Of a stretch of 14,426 nt of DNA, positions 6,275 through 14,317 are shown in pieces. Each line of letters opens with the position of its first letter. Within the stretch, counting starts at the first letter, position 1. Under the pieces are notes generated by a model. The model made no database searches, was not told the origin of the DNA, and was given only the letters and a program-made list of their open reading frames with translations. Source of the stretch: Sphingobacteriia bacterium (GTDB taxonomy: Bacteria > Bacteroidota > Bacteroidia > Chitinophagales > Chitinophagaceae); the NCBI GenBank assembly GCA_004294465.1, contig REAV01000008.1, positions 1 through 14,426 on the forward strand, given 5' to 3'. A program made the position numbers and the translations under genes.

Positions 6275-7969
6275 ATGTCTTCTCTTTTTAGAAAGAAATC
6301 TTTAGATAAAATTGTTGCAGATGCTGCTGCTGGTCATTCAGATGGTCATGGAGCTGGGCTTAACAAAGTTTTAGGCGTTCGTGATTTAACCTTCATGGGG
6401 ATTGCAGCCGTTATTGGTGCAGGTATATTTTCTACCATTGGTACAGCTGCATTCAATGGTGGTCCGGGCATAGCCATTTTGTTTGTAATAACAGCAATTA
6501 CCTGTGGATTCAGTGCACTTTGTTATGCCGAATTTGCCAGTAGAATTCCTATTTCTGGAAGTGCATATACTTACGCTTATGTTTCTTTTGGGGAAGTAGT
6601 TGCATGGATTATTGGATGGGCACTGATCTTAGAATATGCCATTGGAAATATTGTAGTGGCTATCAGCTGGAGTGGTTACTTTAATAATTTATTGGAAGGA
6701 TTTCATATTCATTTACCGGGTTGGTTAGCTACTAATTCATCCAATGCTATATTAGGGTACGAAGAAGCAGTCAAAGCTTTGGCAGCAGGGCAAACACTGG
6801 AAACAATGACCAAGCATGCCAGAATGGGTTATGATGCCATAACCAATGCACCTGTTATTGGTGGCTGGAAAATCATTTTGAATATTCCTGCATTCATGAT
6901 TGTATTCTTGATTACTATACTTGCATATATAGGAATTAAAGAAAGCAAGAAAACCACCAATGCCATGGTGATTTTCAAAATTCTGGTGATCGTTGGTGTG
7001 ATCATTGTTGGATTTTTTTATGTAGATACCAGTAACTGGACTCCTTTCTTGCCCAATGGTTTCGGTGGAGTGCTTGCAGGGGTATCAGCTGTATTTTATG
7101 CTTATATTGGTTTTGATGCTATTTCAACAACTGCCGAAGAATGCAAGAATCCACAAAGAGATTTACCTCGCGGCATGATTTACTCATTAATTATTTGCAC
7201 CATTTTATACATTTTAGTTGCATTGGTTTTAACTGGTATGGTTAATTACAGTGAATTAAAAGTAGATGACCCATTGGCCTATGTGTTCGATAAATTGCAT
7301 TTGAATAAAATTGGCTATTTTATTTCGATTAGTGCAGTAGTGGCAACAACCAGTGTGTTGTTGGTATTTCAATTAGGGCAACCAAGAATTTGGATGAGTA
7401 TGAGTAGGGATGGATTATTGCCCAAAAAATTTGCGAAAGTGCATCCCAAATTTCAAACACCCTCATTTGCAACTATTATAACTGGTTTAATGGTTGGCAT
7501 CCCTTCTTTATTTGTGGGAAGTAGTACAATGACCGACTTAACAAGTATTGGAACATTGTTTGCTTTTGTATTGGTTTGTTTTGGTGTGTTGGCTTTGCCC
7601 AGATTAACTTCAAAGACTGGAACTGGAAAATTTCAATTGCCCTATATTAATGGAAAACTATTGATACCAGCAATTGTATTGCTGGTCGCATTTTTATTTC
7701 GTCAAAGAATTACTGATGCATTTACCAATATTGGATCAGAAGGATACCAAGAATTTCTATTCCTCATTTTTATGCTAATTGCATTTATTACAGCATTGCT
7801 CAGTTTCATTAGATCCTATTCATTTATACCAGTAGCGGGGGCACTTTGTTGCCTTTATTTAATGATAGAGATTCCTGCAGTTAGCTGGTTATGGTTTTTT
7901 GTTTGGATGGGAATTGGGTTGGTTATTTATTTTTTATACGGAAAACAAAAAAGCAAATTAGCTGAATAA
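6275..7969 (+). CDS. APC-family amino-acid permease (CAT-like)
   Basis: This is a 564-residue integral inner-membrane transporter of the amino acid-polyamine-organocation superfamily, resembling the cationic amino-acid transporter (CAT/YfnA) branch. The first helix carries GIAAVIGAGIF, the unwound substrate-binding segment. Further landmarks are FAGY-like ALCYAEFASRIPISGSAYTY (helix 3), AVFYAYIGFDAISTTAEECK and NPQRDLPRG (helix 6 and following loop), and QPRIWMSMSRDGLLPKKF before helix 9. I count about 12-14 hydrophobic segments. An unusual His/Gly-rich stretch, HSDGHGAG, lies in the cytoplasmic N-terminus. A TTG at 6269 would extend the protein by two residues; the ATG at 6275 is preferred. 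The substrate cannot be read from the sequence. The stop TAA overlaps the ATG of the next gene by one base (TAATG), which suggests coupled translation. Confidence 0.93.
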   Translation: MSSLFRKKSLDKIVADAAAGHSDGHGAGLNKVLGVRDLTFMGIAAVIGAGIFSTIGTAAFNGGPGIAILFVITAITCGFSALCYAEFASRIPISGSAYTYAYVSFGEVVAWIIGWALILEYAIGNIVVAISWSGYFNNLLEGFHIHLPGWLATNSSNAILGYEEAVKALAAGQTLETMTKHARMGYDAITNAPVIGGWKIILNIPAFMIVFLITILAYIGIKESKKTTNAMVIFKILVIVGVIIVGFFYVDTSNWTPFLPNGFGGVLAGVSAVFYAYIGFDAISTTAEECKNPQRDLPRGMIYSLIICTILYILVALVLTGMVNYSELKVDDPLAYVFDKLHLNKIGYFISISAVVATTSVLLVFQLGQPRIWMSMSRDGLLPKKFAKVHPKFQTPSFATIITGLMVGIPSLFVGSSTMTDLTSIGTLFAFVLVCFGVLALPRLTSKTGTGKFQLPYINGKLLIPAIVLLVAFLFRQRITDAFTNIGSEGYQEFLFLIFMLIAFITALLSFIRSYSFIPVAGALCCLYLMIEIPAVSWLWFFVWMGIGLVIYFLYGKQKSKLAE

Positions 7970-8997
7970 TGAAATACCAGGTAGGAGATGATATATTAGT
8001 GTTGTTGAGCAATGAAGAAGGAAAAGTAATAGAAATTATCAACGATAAAATGGTACTCATTGAAGTGAGGGGCGTTAAATTTCCCGCCTATATGGATCAG
8101 ATAGATTTCCCTTATTTCAAAAGATTTACCGAGAAAAAATTAATTCCTTCAAAAAAACTAGAACCTAAATTATACTTAGACCAAATTCCAAAAGAAAAGC
8201 CTCAACCGAATCAAATCAAAGTGGCAACTGGAGTGTGGCTAAGTTTCATTCCCAAATTTGAACTGGACGATTTTAATGATGAAGTAGTGGATGTATTAAA
8301 AATACATTTAGTAAACAAAACAGGCAATGCTTTAAAGTTTATTTACAAACAGGAATTCAATGGAATCGAACATTTTTCTTTAGTAAATGAAATTCAAGCA
8401 TTTCATGATTTTTATTTGCATGATATTGATTTTGCATCGGTAAACGATAGTCCCAATTTTGCATTTGATTTTAGTCTCCAACAGGGGCTCAAAAATAAAG
8501 CAACTCATTTTGAGACCAACTTGAAATTAAAAGCCAAGCAAGTATTTCAAAAAGTTGAATTGTTAAAGGAAAATAATGAACCCGCATTTTCTTATTTATT
8601 GTTTGAACATTATCCCGATAAGGAAGCAGATTATTTTCCATTAGATAGTTTAGCAGCTAAAGGCTATAAAGTGTATGATGCTGGTAAAGCACGTGAGCAT
8701 CTGCCTCCATCCAGAACGGTCATCGATTTGCATATAGAAAAACTGACCAATAACTATAGTTCAATGAGTAATTTTGAAATGCTCAGCTTGCAACTGAGTG
8801 AACTGGAAAAATGGCTAGATATTGCTGAAGCGCATCATCAACATGAATTAACCATTATTCATGGGGTAGGGTCGGGTAAATTAAGGGAGGAAATACATGA
8901 AATACTGAAGACCAGAAGAGCGGTAAAACACTTTATTAATCAATATGATTCCCGTTTTGGATATGGTGCTACCCAGGTTTATTTTCAGTATTCCTAA
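7969..8997 (+). CDS. DUF2027 and Smr-domain protein
   Basis: This 342-residue cytoplasmic protein starts with a small SH3-like/KOW-like segment (VGDDILVLLSNEEGKVIEII, 5-24). DUF2027 spans the middle (~80-245), and a C-terminal Smr domain follows (~250-342). The Smr motifs are present: DLH (253-255), the HGVGSGKL loop (298-305) and the terminal GATQVYF (333-339). Smr domains, known from the C-terminus of MutS2, bind branched or stalled nucleic acid structures and can act as nucleases; in ribosome-associated Smr proteins they act on mRNA. No MutS ATPase is present here. This stand-alone DUF2027-Smr layout is common in Bacteroidota and its role is not settled. The conserved DLHIEKL and GxGxGxL-type loop imply an intact domain. 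The ATG overlaps the permease stop. No terminator is evident in the ~95 bases before rnpB. Confidence 0.88.
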   Translation: MKYQVGDDILVLLSNEEGKVIEIINDKMVLIEVRGVKFPAYMDQIDFPYFKRFTEKKLIPSKKLEPKLYLDQIPKEKPQPNQIKVATGVWLSFIPKFELDDFNDEVVDVLKIHLVNKTGNALKFIYKQEFNGIEHFSLVNEIQAFHDFYLHDIDFASVNDSPNFAFDFSLQQGLKNKATHFETNLKLKAKQVFQKVELLKENNEPAFSYLLFEHYPDKEADYFPLDSLAAKGYKVYDAGKAREHLPPSRTVIDLHIEKLTNNYSSMSNFEMLSLQLSELEKWLDIAEAHHQHELTIIHGVGSGKLREEIHEILKTRRAVKHFINQYDSRFGYGATQVYFQYS

Positions 8998-9080
8998 TTA
9001 ATGGCTACCAACTGCATGGTATTTTGCTACCCCTACATCAGAAACCAAGCATTTCTTCGTTACATCGCCTTCTCTTGCTG

Positions 9081-9088
9081 TATCTTTA
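9081..9088 (+). promoter_or_regulatory. -7 box of rnpB
   Basis: TATCTTTA differs from TAnnTTTG only in the last base. It ends six bases before the first base of the P1 helix of the RNase P RNA (9094), where transcription would be expected to begin. No TTG is seen at the -33 position (the bases there read TCGTT). Confidence 0.5.
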
Positions 9089-9093
9089 TTGCT

Positions 9094-9454
9094 TACAAAC
9101 CCGAGCCATCGCCCCAATTTTATTGGGGAGGAAAGTCCGGACAGTAAAGAGCAACCCACCGGTTAAGCGCCGGCTTCCCCCTAAAAAGGGAAAGAGAAAG
9201 TGCCACAGAAAATAACTACCCGCTTCGGCGTGGAAAAGGTGAAAACGTGAGGTAAAAGCTCACGGCTACAAATGGTAACATTGGTAGGGGGTAAACCTTG
9301 GGTACTGTAATGCCATGTAAAGGAATGTTGAGGGCTGCTCGCCCGAGCTTTGCGAAAGCAAACACATTCCAGGGTAGGCAGCAAGATCAGTTCAGTAATG
9401 ATCTGACTAGATAAATGATGGAGTTGAAACAGAATCCGGCTTACGAGGTTTGTA
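9094..9454 (+). ncRNA. rnpB: RNase P RNA, bacterial class A
   Basis: This is the catalytic RNA that, with the RnpA protein, removes 5' leaders from pre-tRNAs. Universal conserved blocks are present in order: GAGGAAAGTCCGGAC (9128-9142, CR-I), ACAGAAAATAAC (9205-9216), GGTGAAAACGTGAGGTAAAA (starting at 9239), TAGATAAATGA (9408-9418) and ACAGAATCCGGC (9429-9440, CR-V), whose AGTCCGGA/TCCGGCTT parts form P4. The ends are set by P1: TACAAACC (9094-9101) is perfectly complementary to GGTTTGTA (9447-9454). A long arm is closed by GAATGTTG with CACATTC. The length of about 361 nt is normal. Frames that are open across this segment on either strand are not genes. Confidence 0.97.
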
Positions 9455-9462
9455 TTTTTTTT
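9455..9462 (+). terminator. T-tract ending rnpB
   Basis: Eight T residues directly follow the 3' strand of P1. Together with the P1 helix they can act as a Rho-independent terminator. One base separates them from the first possible ATG of the next gene. Confidence 0.6.
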
Positions 9463-9463
9463 C

Positions 9464-12094
9464 ATGAAAACTATTGTCTTTATTGTAATGAATATGTATA
9501 GAAGGAAGAAGAGCATATTTTGTTTTTTATTTAGTACCATGATGGTGCTTTCTTTTGCATTTCAGCAATTGAATGCACAATGTGTTTTTGTTTCCATTAG
9601 CGGCCCAAAATGTACGAGTGACGGAAATATCATTGGTAGTTTTAGCAGAAACCCTTTTCAGATTGAATGGAATTACGAAGGAAAAGTGGTGAAAACCAAC
9701 ACAGCCATTTGGACAACATTGGCAACCACACCCATAAGTGGTAACATCACTGGGTCTTCTTCACTCAAAAGAGTCAATGGTACTGGAGGGATTGCTATTG
9801 ATGCAAATGGTGCGATTTTGATTTCAGATACTTTGAATAATCGCATTAATAGTTTTAGTAAAACAACCATTGATGGACTTTCAGTTGCAGGGGGCAATGG
9901 ACAGGGATCAGGTTTAAATCAATTAAATAAACCTGCTGGAATTTTTATTGATGGATTTGGTAATTTATTTGTTACTGATCAAAATAATCATCGTGTATTA
10001 AGGTTTGCTCCAGGCTCCAATACTGGATTTGTAGTTGCAGGAGGTAATGGTGCAGGAGCTGGTCCAGGACAATTGAATAATCCCAAAGATGTTTTTGTAG
10101 ATGCCTCTGGTGGGGTATATATTGCTGATGCTGGAAATCATAGAATTCAAAGATGGGCTCAAGGTGGAACAGCTGGAACTACTGTTGCAGGCGGCAATGG
10201 TGCAGGTTCAGAATCAAACAAATTGAATAGCCCAGTTGGCGTTTGTGTAGATCAAAATTTTAATGTGTATGTAGCCGATTCTGCCAATCATCGAATTCAA
10301 AAGTTTAACTTGGGCAACCCTAGTGGAGTAACTGTTGCAGGCGGAAATGGGAGAGGGTCTGGGCCAGAACAATTGAATCAACCAACAGATGTAGTTGTAG
10401 ATGCACAAGGAAATATTTATGTGTTAGATGCGGGAAATCACAGAGTACAAAGATGGACTGCCAATAGTGGCGCTCAATCTACGCTGGCAGGAAATAAAGA
10501 TGGTTTTGGTGGATCCTTAAATGATCAATTACAATCTCCTTCGGCAATTGGATTTGATCCATCTGGTAATTTATTTATTTTAGATGAACAGAATGGCCGT
10601 GTTCAACAATATTCAATCATTCCTATCTCCACTACATTTGCACCTACCTTTCAGGGAACATATACTGCTACTGCCTACTCATTCATAGGATGTAAACAAA
10701 TATCTAACGGTCTATCTATTTTAGCCAATCTTCCCATACAAGTATTTGGAAATACCAATGCATGTAAAGGAGATCCAACTTTTGTAAAAATAACTGGTGG
10801 TGGAAATTATGTTTTTACACCCTCTTCTTCTGTTACAAAAATAAACGATAGTATTTATCGATTTACTCCTGATGTGTCTACTAATTATACAATCAGTTCT
10901 AATAATTCAAATGGTTGTGTGGCAACCACTAATGTTACTGTTACATTAGGAGATAAGATATCGCCAACGATTAAAGGCAGTGCCGAATGTGTAGCGCCTG
11001 ATGCCGCTAAATTAAGTGTAAAATTAACCGGAGGCACTCCAAGTCTATTAACATGGAGTAATAAGAATACCATAGAAGGAATGTCTTTCCCTACATGGGA
11101 AAATACGGGGACTTCAGTAGCAGGTGGCAATGGTACAGGTAGTTCCAATGCACAATTGAATTTACCATCAGCCATTGCTATAGATTCAAAAGGAAACATG
11201 TATGTAGCTGATCCTCTAAATAATCGAGTGCAATTATGGAAGCCAGGAGAATTGGTTGGAACTACAATTGTTGGAGGTAATGGAGCAGGTGCAAATCCTA
11301 ATCAATTGAATTATCCGACCGGAGTTTTTGTTGATCCATTCAATAATATTTATGTGGTAGACCAGAATAACCAAAGAGTTCAGTATTTTGAATCTGGCTC
11401 TACCGTTGGAAAAACAGTTGCTGGAGGAAATGGTGCTGGCTCTTCTGATTTTCAGTTGAATTTTCCATCAAGTGTAATCGTAGATGGGGCAGGAAATATT
11501 TTTGTAAGTGATGCAGGTAATCATCGTGTGCAGAAATGGTCGGCCAATGGTAAAACGGTAAGTACGGTTGCCGGCAATGGGCAGGTTGGAGATTCTAGTT
11601 ATAATTTAAATAATCCTCAAGGATTGTATATTGATAGAAATGGATATCTGTATGTTGCCGATGCGGGCAATCATCGGGTGATGCAATATTTTCCTAATAG
11701 TATTTTTGGAACTCCCTTAGCAGGTAATAGAGGTGTAGGATTTGATTTGCGACAATTGAATAATCCTTCAGCGGTTATAGCTGATGCAGTAGGTAACTTA
11801 TATATTGCAGATAGAGGGAATAATCGAATTCAACGATGGGTTGCCTATGATACAATTGGAAATACTATTGCTGGAAGTCAAGCTGGTGGTGGTGGTTCTT
11901 CACCCACTCAATTAAATTTACCATCAGGAATTGCATTTAATAATGATGGAAATTTATTGGTAGTAGATTCGAGAAACAATCGCATACAACAATTTCTATT
12001 AAATAAAAATAGTGTAGACACCAATTTTACTCCGCGAAAATCTGGAACATATACAGCTGTTGCGTATGCGTTTAATGGCTCCGATAAAAATTAA
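9464..12094 (+). CDS. NHL-repeat secreted protein, N-terminal part (frame-disrupted)
   Basis: This is the first 876 codons of a giant surface or secreted protein. A signal peptide ends near LNAQ (36-39). The ATG at 9488 (residue 9, MNMYRRKK) is the more likely start, because 9464 lies one base after the rnpB T-tract and the N-region is then typical. Module 1 runs from a Cys-containing lead-in (~45) through six NHL repeats (~105-383, core pattern PxxVxVDxxGNIYVADxxNHRVQRW) to FQGTYTATAYSFIGC (396-410). An Ig/PKD-like linker follows (~421-497). Module 2 repeats the layout: lead-in Cys509, six NHL repeats (~565-845) and SGTYTAVAYAFNG (860-872). The frame then hits a TAA at 12092-12094, while homology continues in another frame. 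NHL propellers usually bind proteins, glycans or nucleic acids, and no catalytic residues are apparent. As annotated this piece lacks the sorting tail and would not reach the surface by T9SS. Confidence 0.85.
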   Translation: MKTIVFIVMNMYRRKKSIFCFLFSTMMVLSFAFQQLNAQCVFVSISGPKCTSDGNIIGSFSRNPFQIEWNYEGKVVKTNTAIWTTLATTPISGNITGSSSLKRVNGTGGIAIDANGAILISDTLNNRINSFSKTTIDGLSVAGGNGQGSGLNQLNKPAGIFIDGFGNLFVTDQNNHRVLRFAPGSNTGFVVAGGNGAGAGPGQLNNPKDVFVDASGGVYIADAGNHRIQRWAQGGTAGTTVAGGNGAGSESNKLNSPVGVCVDQNFNVYVADSANHRIQKFNLGNPSGVTVAGGNGRGSGPEQLNQPTDVVVDAQGNIYVLDAGNHRVQRWTANSGAQSTLAGNKDGFGGSLNDQLQSPSAIGFDPSGNLFILDEQNGRVQQYSIIPISTTFAPTFQGTYTATAYSFIGCKQISNGLSILANLPIQVFGNTNACKGDPTFVKITGGGNYVFTPSSSVTKINDSIYRFTPDVSTNYTISSNNSNGCVATTNVTVTLGDKISPTIKGSAECVAPDAAKLSVKLTGGTPSLLTWSNKNTIEGMSFPTWENTGTSVAGGNGTGSSNAQLNLPSAIAIDSKGNMYVADPLNNRVQLWKPGELVGTTIVGGNGAGANPNQLNYPTGVFVDPFNNIYVVDQNNQRVQYFESGSTVGKTVAGGNGAGSSDFQLNFPSSVIVDGAGNIFVSDAGNHRVQKWSANGKTVSTVAGNGQVGDSSYNLNNPQGLYIDRNGYLYVADAGNHRVMQYFPNSIFGTPLAGNRGVGFDLRQLNNPSAVIADAVGNLYIADRGNNRIQRWVAYDTIGNTIAGSQAGGGGSSPTQLNLPSGIAFNNDGNLLVVDSRNNRIQQFLLNKNSVDTNFTPRKSGTYTAVAYAFNGSDKN
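9776..10618 (+). repeat. NHL repeat block 1 (six repeats)
   Basis: Six copies of a ~45-50-residue repeat are present. The cores are GGIAIDANGAILISD, AGIFIDGFGNLFVTD, KDVFVDASGGVYIAD, VGVCVDQNFNVYVAD, TDVVVDAQGNIYVLD and SAIGFDPSGNLFILD. Each is followed by xNHRVQRW-type residues and a loop resembling VAGGNGxGSGPxQLNxP. Six repeats are the count for one closed six-bladed beta-propeller. Confidence 0.9.
11105..11998 (+). repeat. NHL repeat block 2 (six repeats)
   Basis: Six further copies follow the same pattern: SAIAIDSKGNMYVAD, TGVFVDPFNNIYVVD, SSVIVDGAGNIFVSD, QGLYIDRNGYLYVAD, SAVIADAVGNLYIAD and SGIAFNNDGNLLVVD. The last repeat has Asn in place of the usual Asp in VD. The block is separated from block 1 by about 160 residues of lead-out, Ig-like linker and lead-in. 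Confidence 0.9.
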
Positions 12095-14234
12095 TGCAGC
12101 AAAACAAGCAATATGTGAAGGGGAATCAGTTTTAATGATTGCAAAAGCAGACTCTGCTGCATCATTTACTTGGAGCCCATCAAACGGTTTAAATGTTACT
12201 AATAATGATACAGTTGTTGCAAATCCGATTGTTACTACCAAGTATACGGTCTCTTATTTGGATACCAATGGATGCAAGGCAAATGGATTTGTTACCCTTA
12301 AAGTAAATGCTACTCCTAAGTTATTTATTGAAGGGGCTAATTGTATTAGTGATATAGACTTAAAAGTGAATTCATCTAGTAAATTGAATTATGCTATTTG
12401 GAATAGTTCGATTAATCCAACGGATAAGACCATTAATGCAGGATGGAGAAGGTCAGGTACTACAGTTGCAGGAACAACTGGAGTTGGCGGTGTAGATTCC
12501 AGTAAATTAGGTAGACCCAATTTTGTCTTTGTTGATTCGAAAGGTGCATTGTTTGTAATTGATCAATGGAATCATCGAATTGTGAAATGGATACAAGGAG
12601 AAAAGGCAGGTGTTGTTGTGGCAGGTGGCAAAGGCCCAGGTACAAGATTAAGTCAACTGAATAATCCAAATGGAATCTATGTAGATAGTAAAGGCATCAT
12701 GTATATTGCTGATACAGATAATGATCGAGTAGTTAAATGGGTACAAGGTGATACAACCGGTGTTGTTGTTGCAGGTGGAAATGGAAAAGGATCCGGACCA
12801 GGGCAATTGTCTTATCCAGCAAGTGTTTATTTAGATGCATACGATAATATTTACATTGCCGATGCATTGAATTCTCGAATTCAAAAATGGGCTCCAGGTG
12901 CTGCTGTTGGACAAACTGTTGCAGGTGGCAAATCCACTGGATCTGATTCCACGCAATTGAATACTCCTTTAGGTGTTTTTGTAGATGGTCTTGGAAATAT
13001 TTATGTTGCAGATACGCAGAATGATCGAATACAAAGGTTTGCACCAGACTCATTGAAAGCTATTACTGTAGCAGGTGGTAAAGGACGAGGAAATAATACC
13101 AATCAAACATCATTGCCTTTGAATATTTTTGTTGCCAACACAAAATTATTTATTACTGAAGGAGGAACGGCTAATAGAATTAAAACTTGGAATATTGGAG
13201 ATGCAGTTGGGGAAGTAATTGTTGGCAGTAGTACAATTGGCGGATTGAGTGATCAATTAAATGCACCAGGGAATGCGATGATTGATGCCCATGGTTCTTT
13301 GTTTGTTTCAGATATGAACAACTATCGAGTACAGCGATATTCATTAACTGACACGAGCTTTGCTTTTCCTGCAAAAGAAGTTGGTACCTATAATGTGCGT
13401 GGTTGGAGTTTTGATGGTTGTGCGTCTAATTTTGCATCTCAAAAAATGGGAACAGGCGTTGTTCCAGCTGCCCCAAATGTAAAAGATACAATCTTTTGTT
13501 TGAATGCACCTAGTACTGAATTAACTGCTGGCCCTCCAAGCGATAATTTATTGTGGTATACTGTTGGAAATGGGGGGACAGGTTCTATCATTGCTCCAAA
13601 ACCTTCAACTACTATAGTGGGTTCTACAAATTATTGGGTTTCCAGAATAAATGCACAACAAACATGCGAAAGCATAAGACAAAAGATAACAGTAAAAGTG
13701 AATCCTTTGCCTGGAGCTACTTTACGAATATTGGCTAAATCTAGCTTATTGCCAGGGGATACTGCTTTCCTTCAAGTTAAACCAGATTCTTTACAATCCA
13801 TCAATAAAACGCTTTGGTTCAAAAACGGAAATCCTCAATCTACAATTCCTGATACTACAAAAACATTAAACGTATTTTATAATAATTTTGGAACATTTTT
13901 TGTTCAGGTGAATGACTCGAACCGCTGTAGTTCAACTTCTAATTCAGTAGAAGTTAAGGGGGAAATTGCACAACAACAAACTATGTATGTTTTCCCCAAT
14001 CCAGTCCAATCGAGTACAAGAATTATTTTTGCAGCAGACCCTAATAATGTCACCTATTTAAAAATAATTTCTTCAAATGGTACAGTACATAGTAACCAAA
14101 AAATACCGACATCAAACGTGGGTAATACAGTATACGATTTGAATATGTCTAATTTGATTCCTGGGATCTATGATATACAATTGTATACTGGTACGGGCAA
14201 AGTAGTTGAAACAAAAAGAGTGATTAAATTATAA
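12060..14234 (+). CDS. NHL-repeat protein, C-terminal part with T9SS sorting domain (frame-disrupted)
   Basis: This continues the preceding gene in the +1 frame. The first possible start (TTG at 12060) is an artefact of the frame break; no real start, signal peptide or promoter is visible. Genuine homology begins at or just before INAAKQAICEG (11-21). It contains an Ig/PKD-like linker (~15-82), lead-in Cys95, module 3 with six NHL repeats (~150-427), GTYNVRGWSFDGC (442-454), an Ig-like domain with GSTNYWVSR (521-529), another beta-sandwich segment (~560-632) and a type A T9SS C-terminal domain (~641-724). In that domain the FPNPVQSSTRI start and PGIYDIQL / KRVIKL end are characteristic. Such domains direct export across the outer membrane and attachment to it. 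Joined to the first part, the product would be about 1,590 residues. Confidence 0.85.
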   Translation: MRMRLMAPIKINAAKQAICEGESVLMIAKADSAASFTWSPSNGLNVTNNDTVVANPIVTTKYTVSYLDTNGCKANGFVTLKVNATPKLFIEGANCISDIDLKVNSSSKLNYAIWNSSINPTDKTINAGWRRSGTTVAGTTGVGGVDSSKLGRPNFVFVDSKGALFVIDQWNHRIVKWIQGEKAGVVVAGGKGPGTRLSQLNNPNGIYVDSKGIMYIADTDNDRVVKWVQGDTTGVVVAGGNGKGSGPGQLSYPASVYLDAYDNIYIADALNSRIQKWAPGAAVGQTVAGGKSTGSDSTQLNTPLGVFVDGLGNIYVADTQNDRIQRFAPDSLKAITVAGGKGRGNNTNQTSLPLNIFVANTKLFITEGGTANRIKTWNIGDAVGEVIVGSSTIGGLSDQLNAPGNAMIDAHGSLFVSDMNNYRVQRYSLTDTSFAFPAKEVGTYNVRGWSFDGCASNFASQKMGTGVVPAAPNVKDTIFCLNAPSTELTAGPPSDNLLWYTVGNGGTGSIIAPKPSTTIVGSTNYWVSRINAQQTCESIRQKITVKVNPLPGATLRILAKSSLLPGDTAFLQVKPDSLQSINKTLWFKNGNPQSTIPDTTKTLNVFYNNFGTFFVQVNDSNRCSSTSNSVEVKGEIAQQQTMYVFPNPVQSSTRIIFAADPNNVTYLKIISSNGTVHSNQKIPTSNVGNTVYDLNMSNLIPGIYDIQLYTGTGKVVETKRVIKL
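12077..12094 (+). other. Reading-frame break in the NHL-repeat gene
   Basis: The first part reads ...AYAFNG-SDKN-stop. The continuation reads ...APIKINAAKQAICEG in the +1 frame. Removing one A from the AAAAA tract at 12086-12090 would join them as GSDKINAAK. Alternatively about 40 bases (3n+2) are missing after the GGC at 12077-12079. Module 1 has GC, then ~13 residues, then LPIQV at this place, and frame-two APIKI aligns with LPIQV. Confidence 0.75.
12456..13343 (+). repeat. NHL repeat block 3 (six repeats)
   Basis: The six copies are NFVFVDSKGALFVID, NGIYVDSKGIMYIAD, ASVYLDAYDNIYIAD, LGVFVDGLGNIYVAD, a degenerate LNIFVANTKLFITE, and GNAMIDAHGSLFVSD. The fifth has lost the D-x-x-G turn, and its NHR-like segment is TANRIKTW. 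This block again equals one six-bladed propeller. Confidence 0.88.
13980..14234 (+). other. T9SS type A sorting domain (coding segment)
   Basis: The segment encodes MYVFPNPVQSSTRIIF, then NLIPGIYDIQLYTG and the Lys-rich end ETKRVIKL. This is the usual signature of C-terminal domains recognised by the type IX secretion system, in which the FPNP start and the G-x-Y near the end are conserved. Confidence 0.9.
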
Positions 14235-14317
14235 CTCATCAATTATTGAACTTCTTCATCAAATAAATGAATATTGAGTTTCACACTATCTATTAATGGT
14301 GTTTCGTGAAGGTTTCG

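Noticed and set aside
9024..9540. Open frames on both strands across 9024-9215 (+) and 9181-9540 (-)
   Set aside because: They lie in the RNase P RNA, whose conserved blocks and P1 pairing explain the sequence; the translations are low-complexity and look non-coding.
9880..13110. Regularly spaced similar DNA segments (GTTGCAGGTGGCAATGG-like) that could suggest a CRISPR or tandem DNA array
   Set aside because: Spacing of about 140-160 bases and variation at third codon positions show they are the protein-level VAGGNG loops of NHL repeats, not a DNA array.
9673..13374. Several minus-strand ORFs of 64-106 codons inside the NHL-repeat gene
   Set aside because: They are antisense shadows of the repeats. 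Their His/Gln/Leu-rich or Val/Pro-rich translations arise from repeated plus-strand codons, and no promoter or family match is seen.
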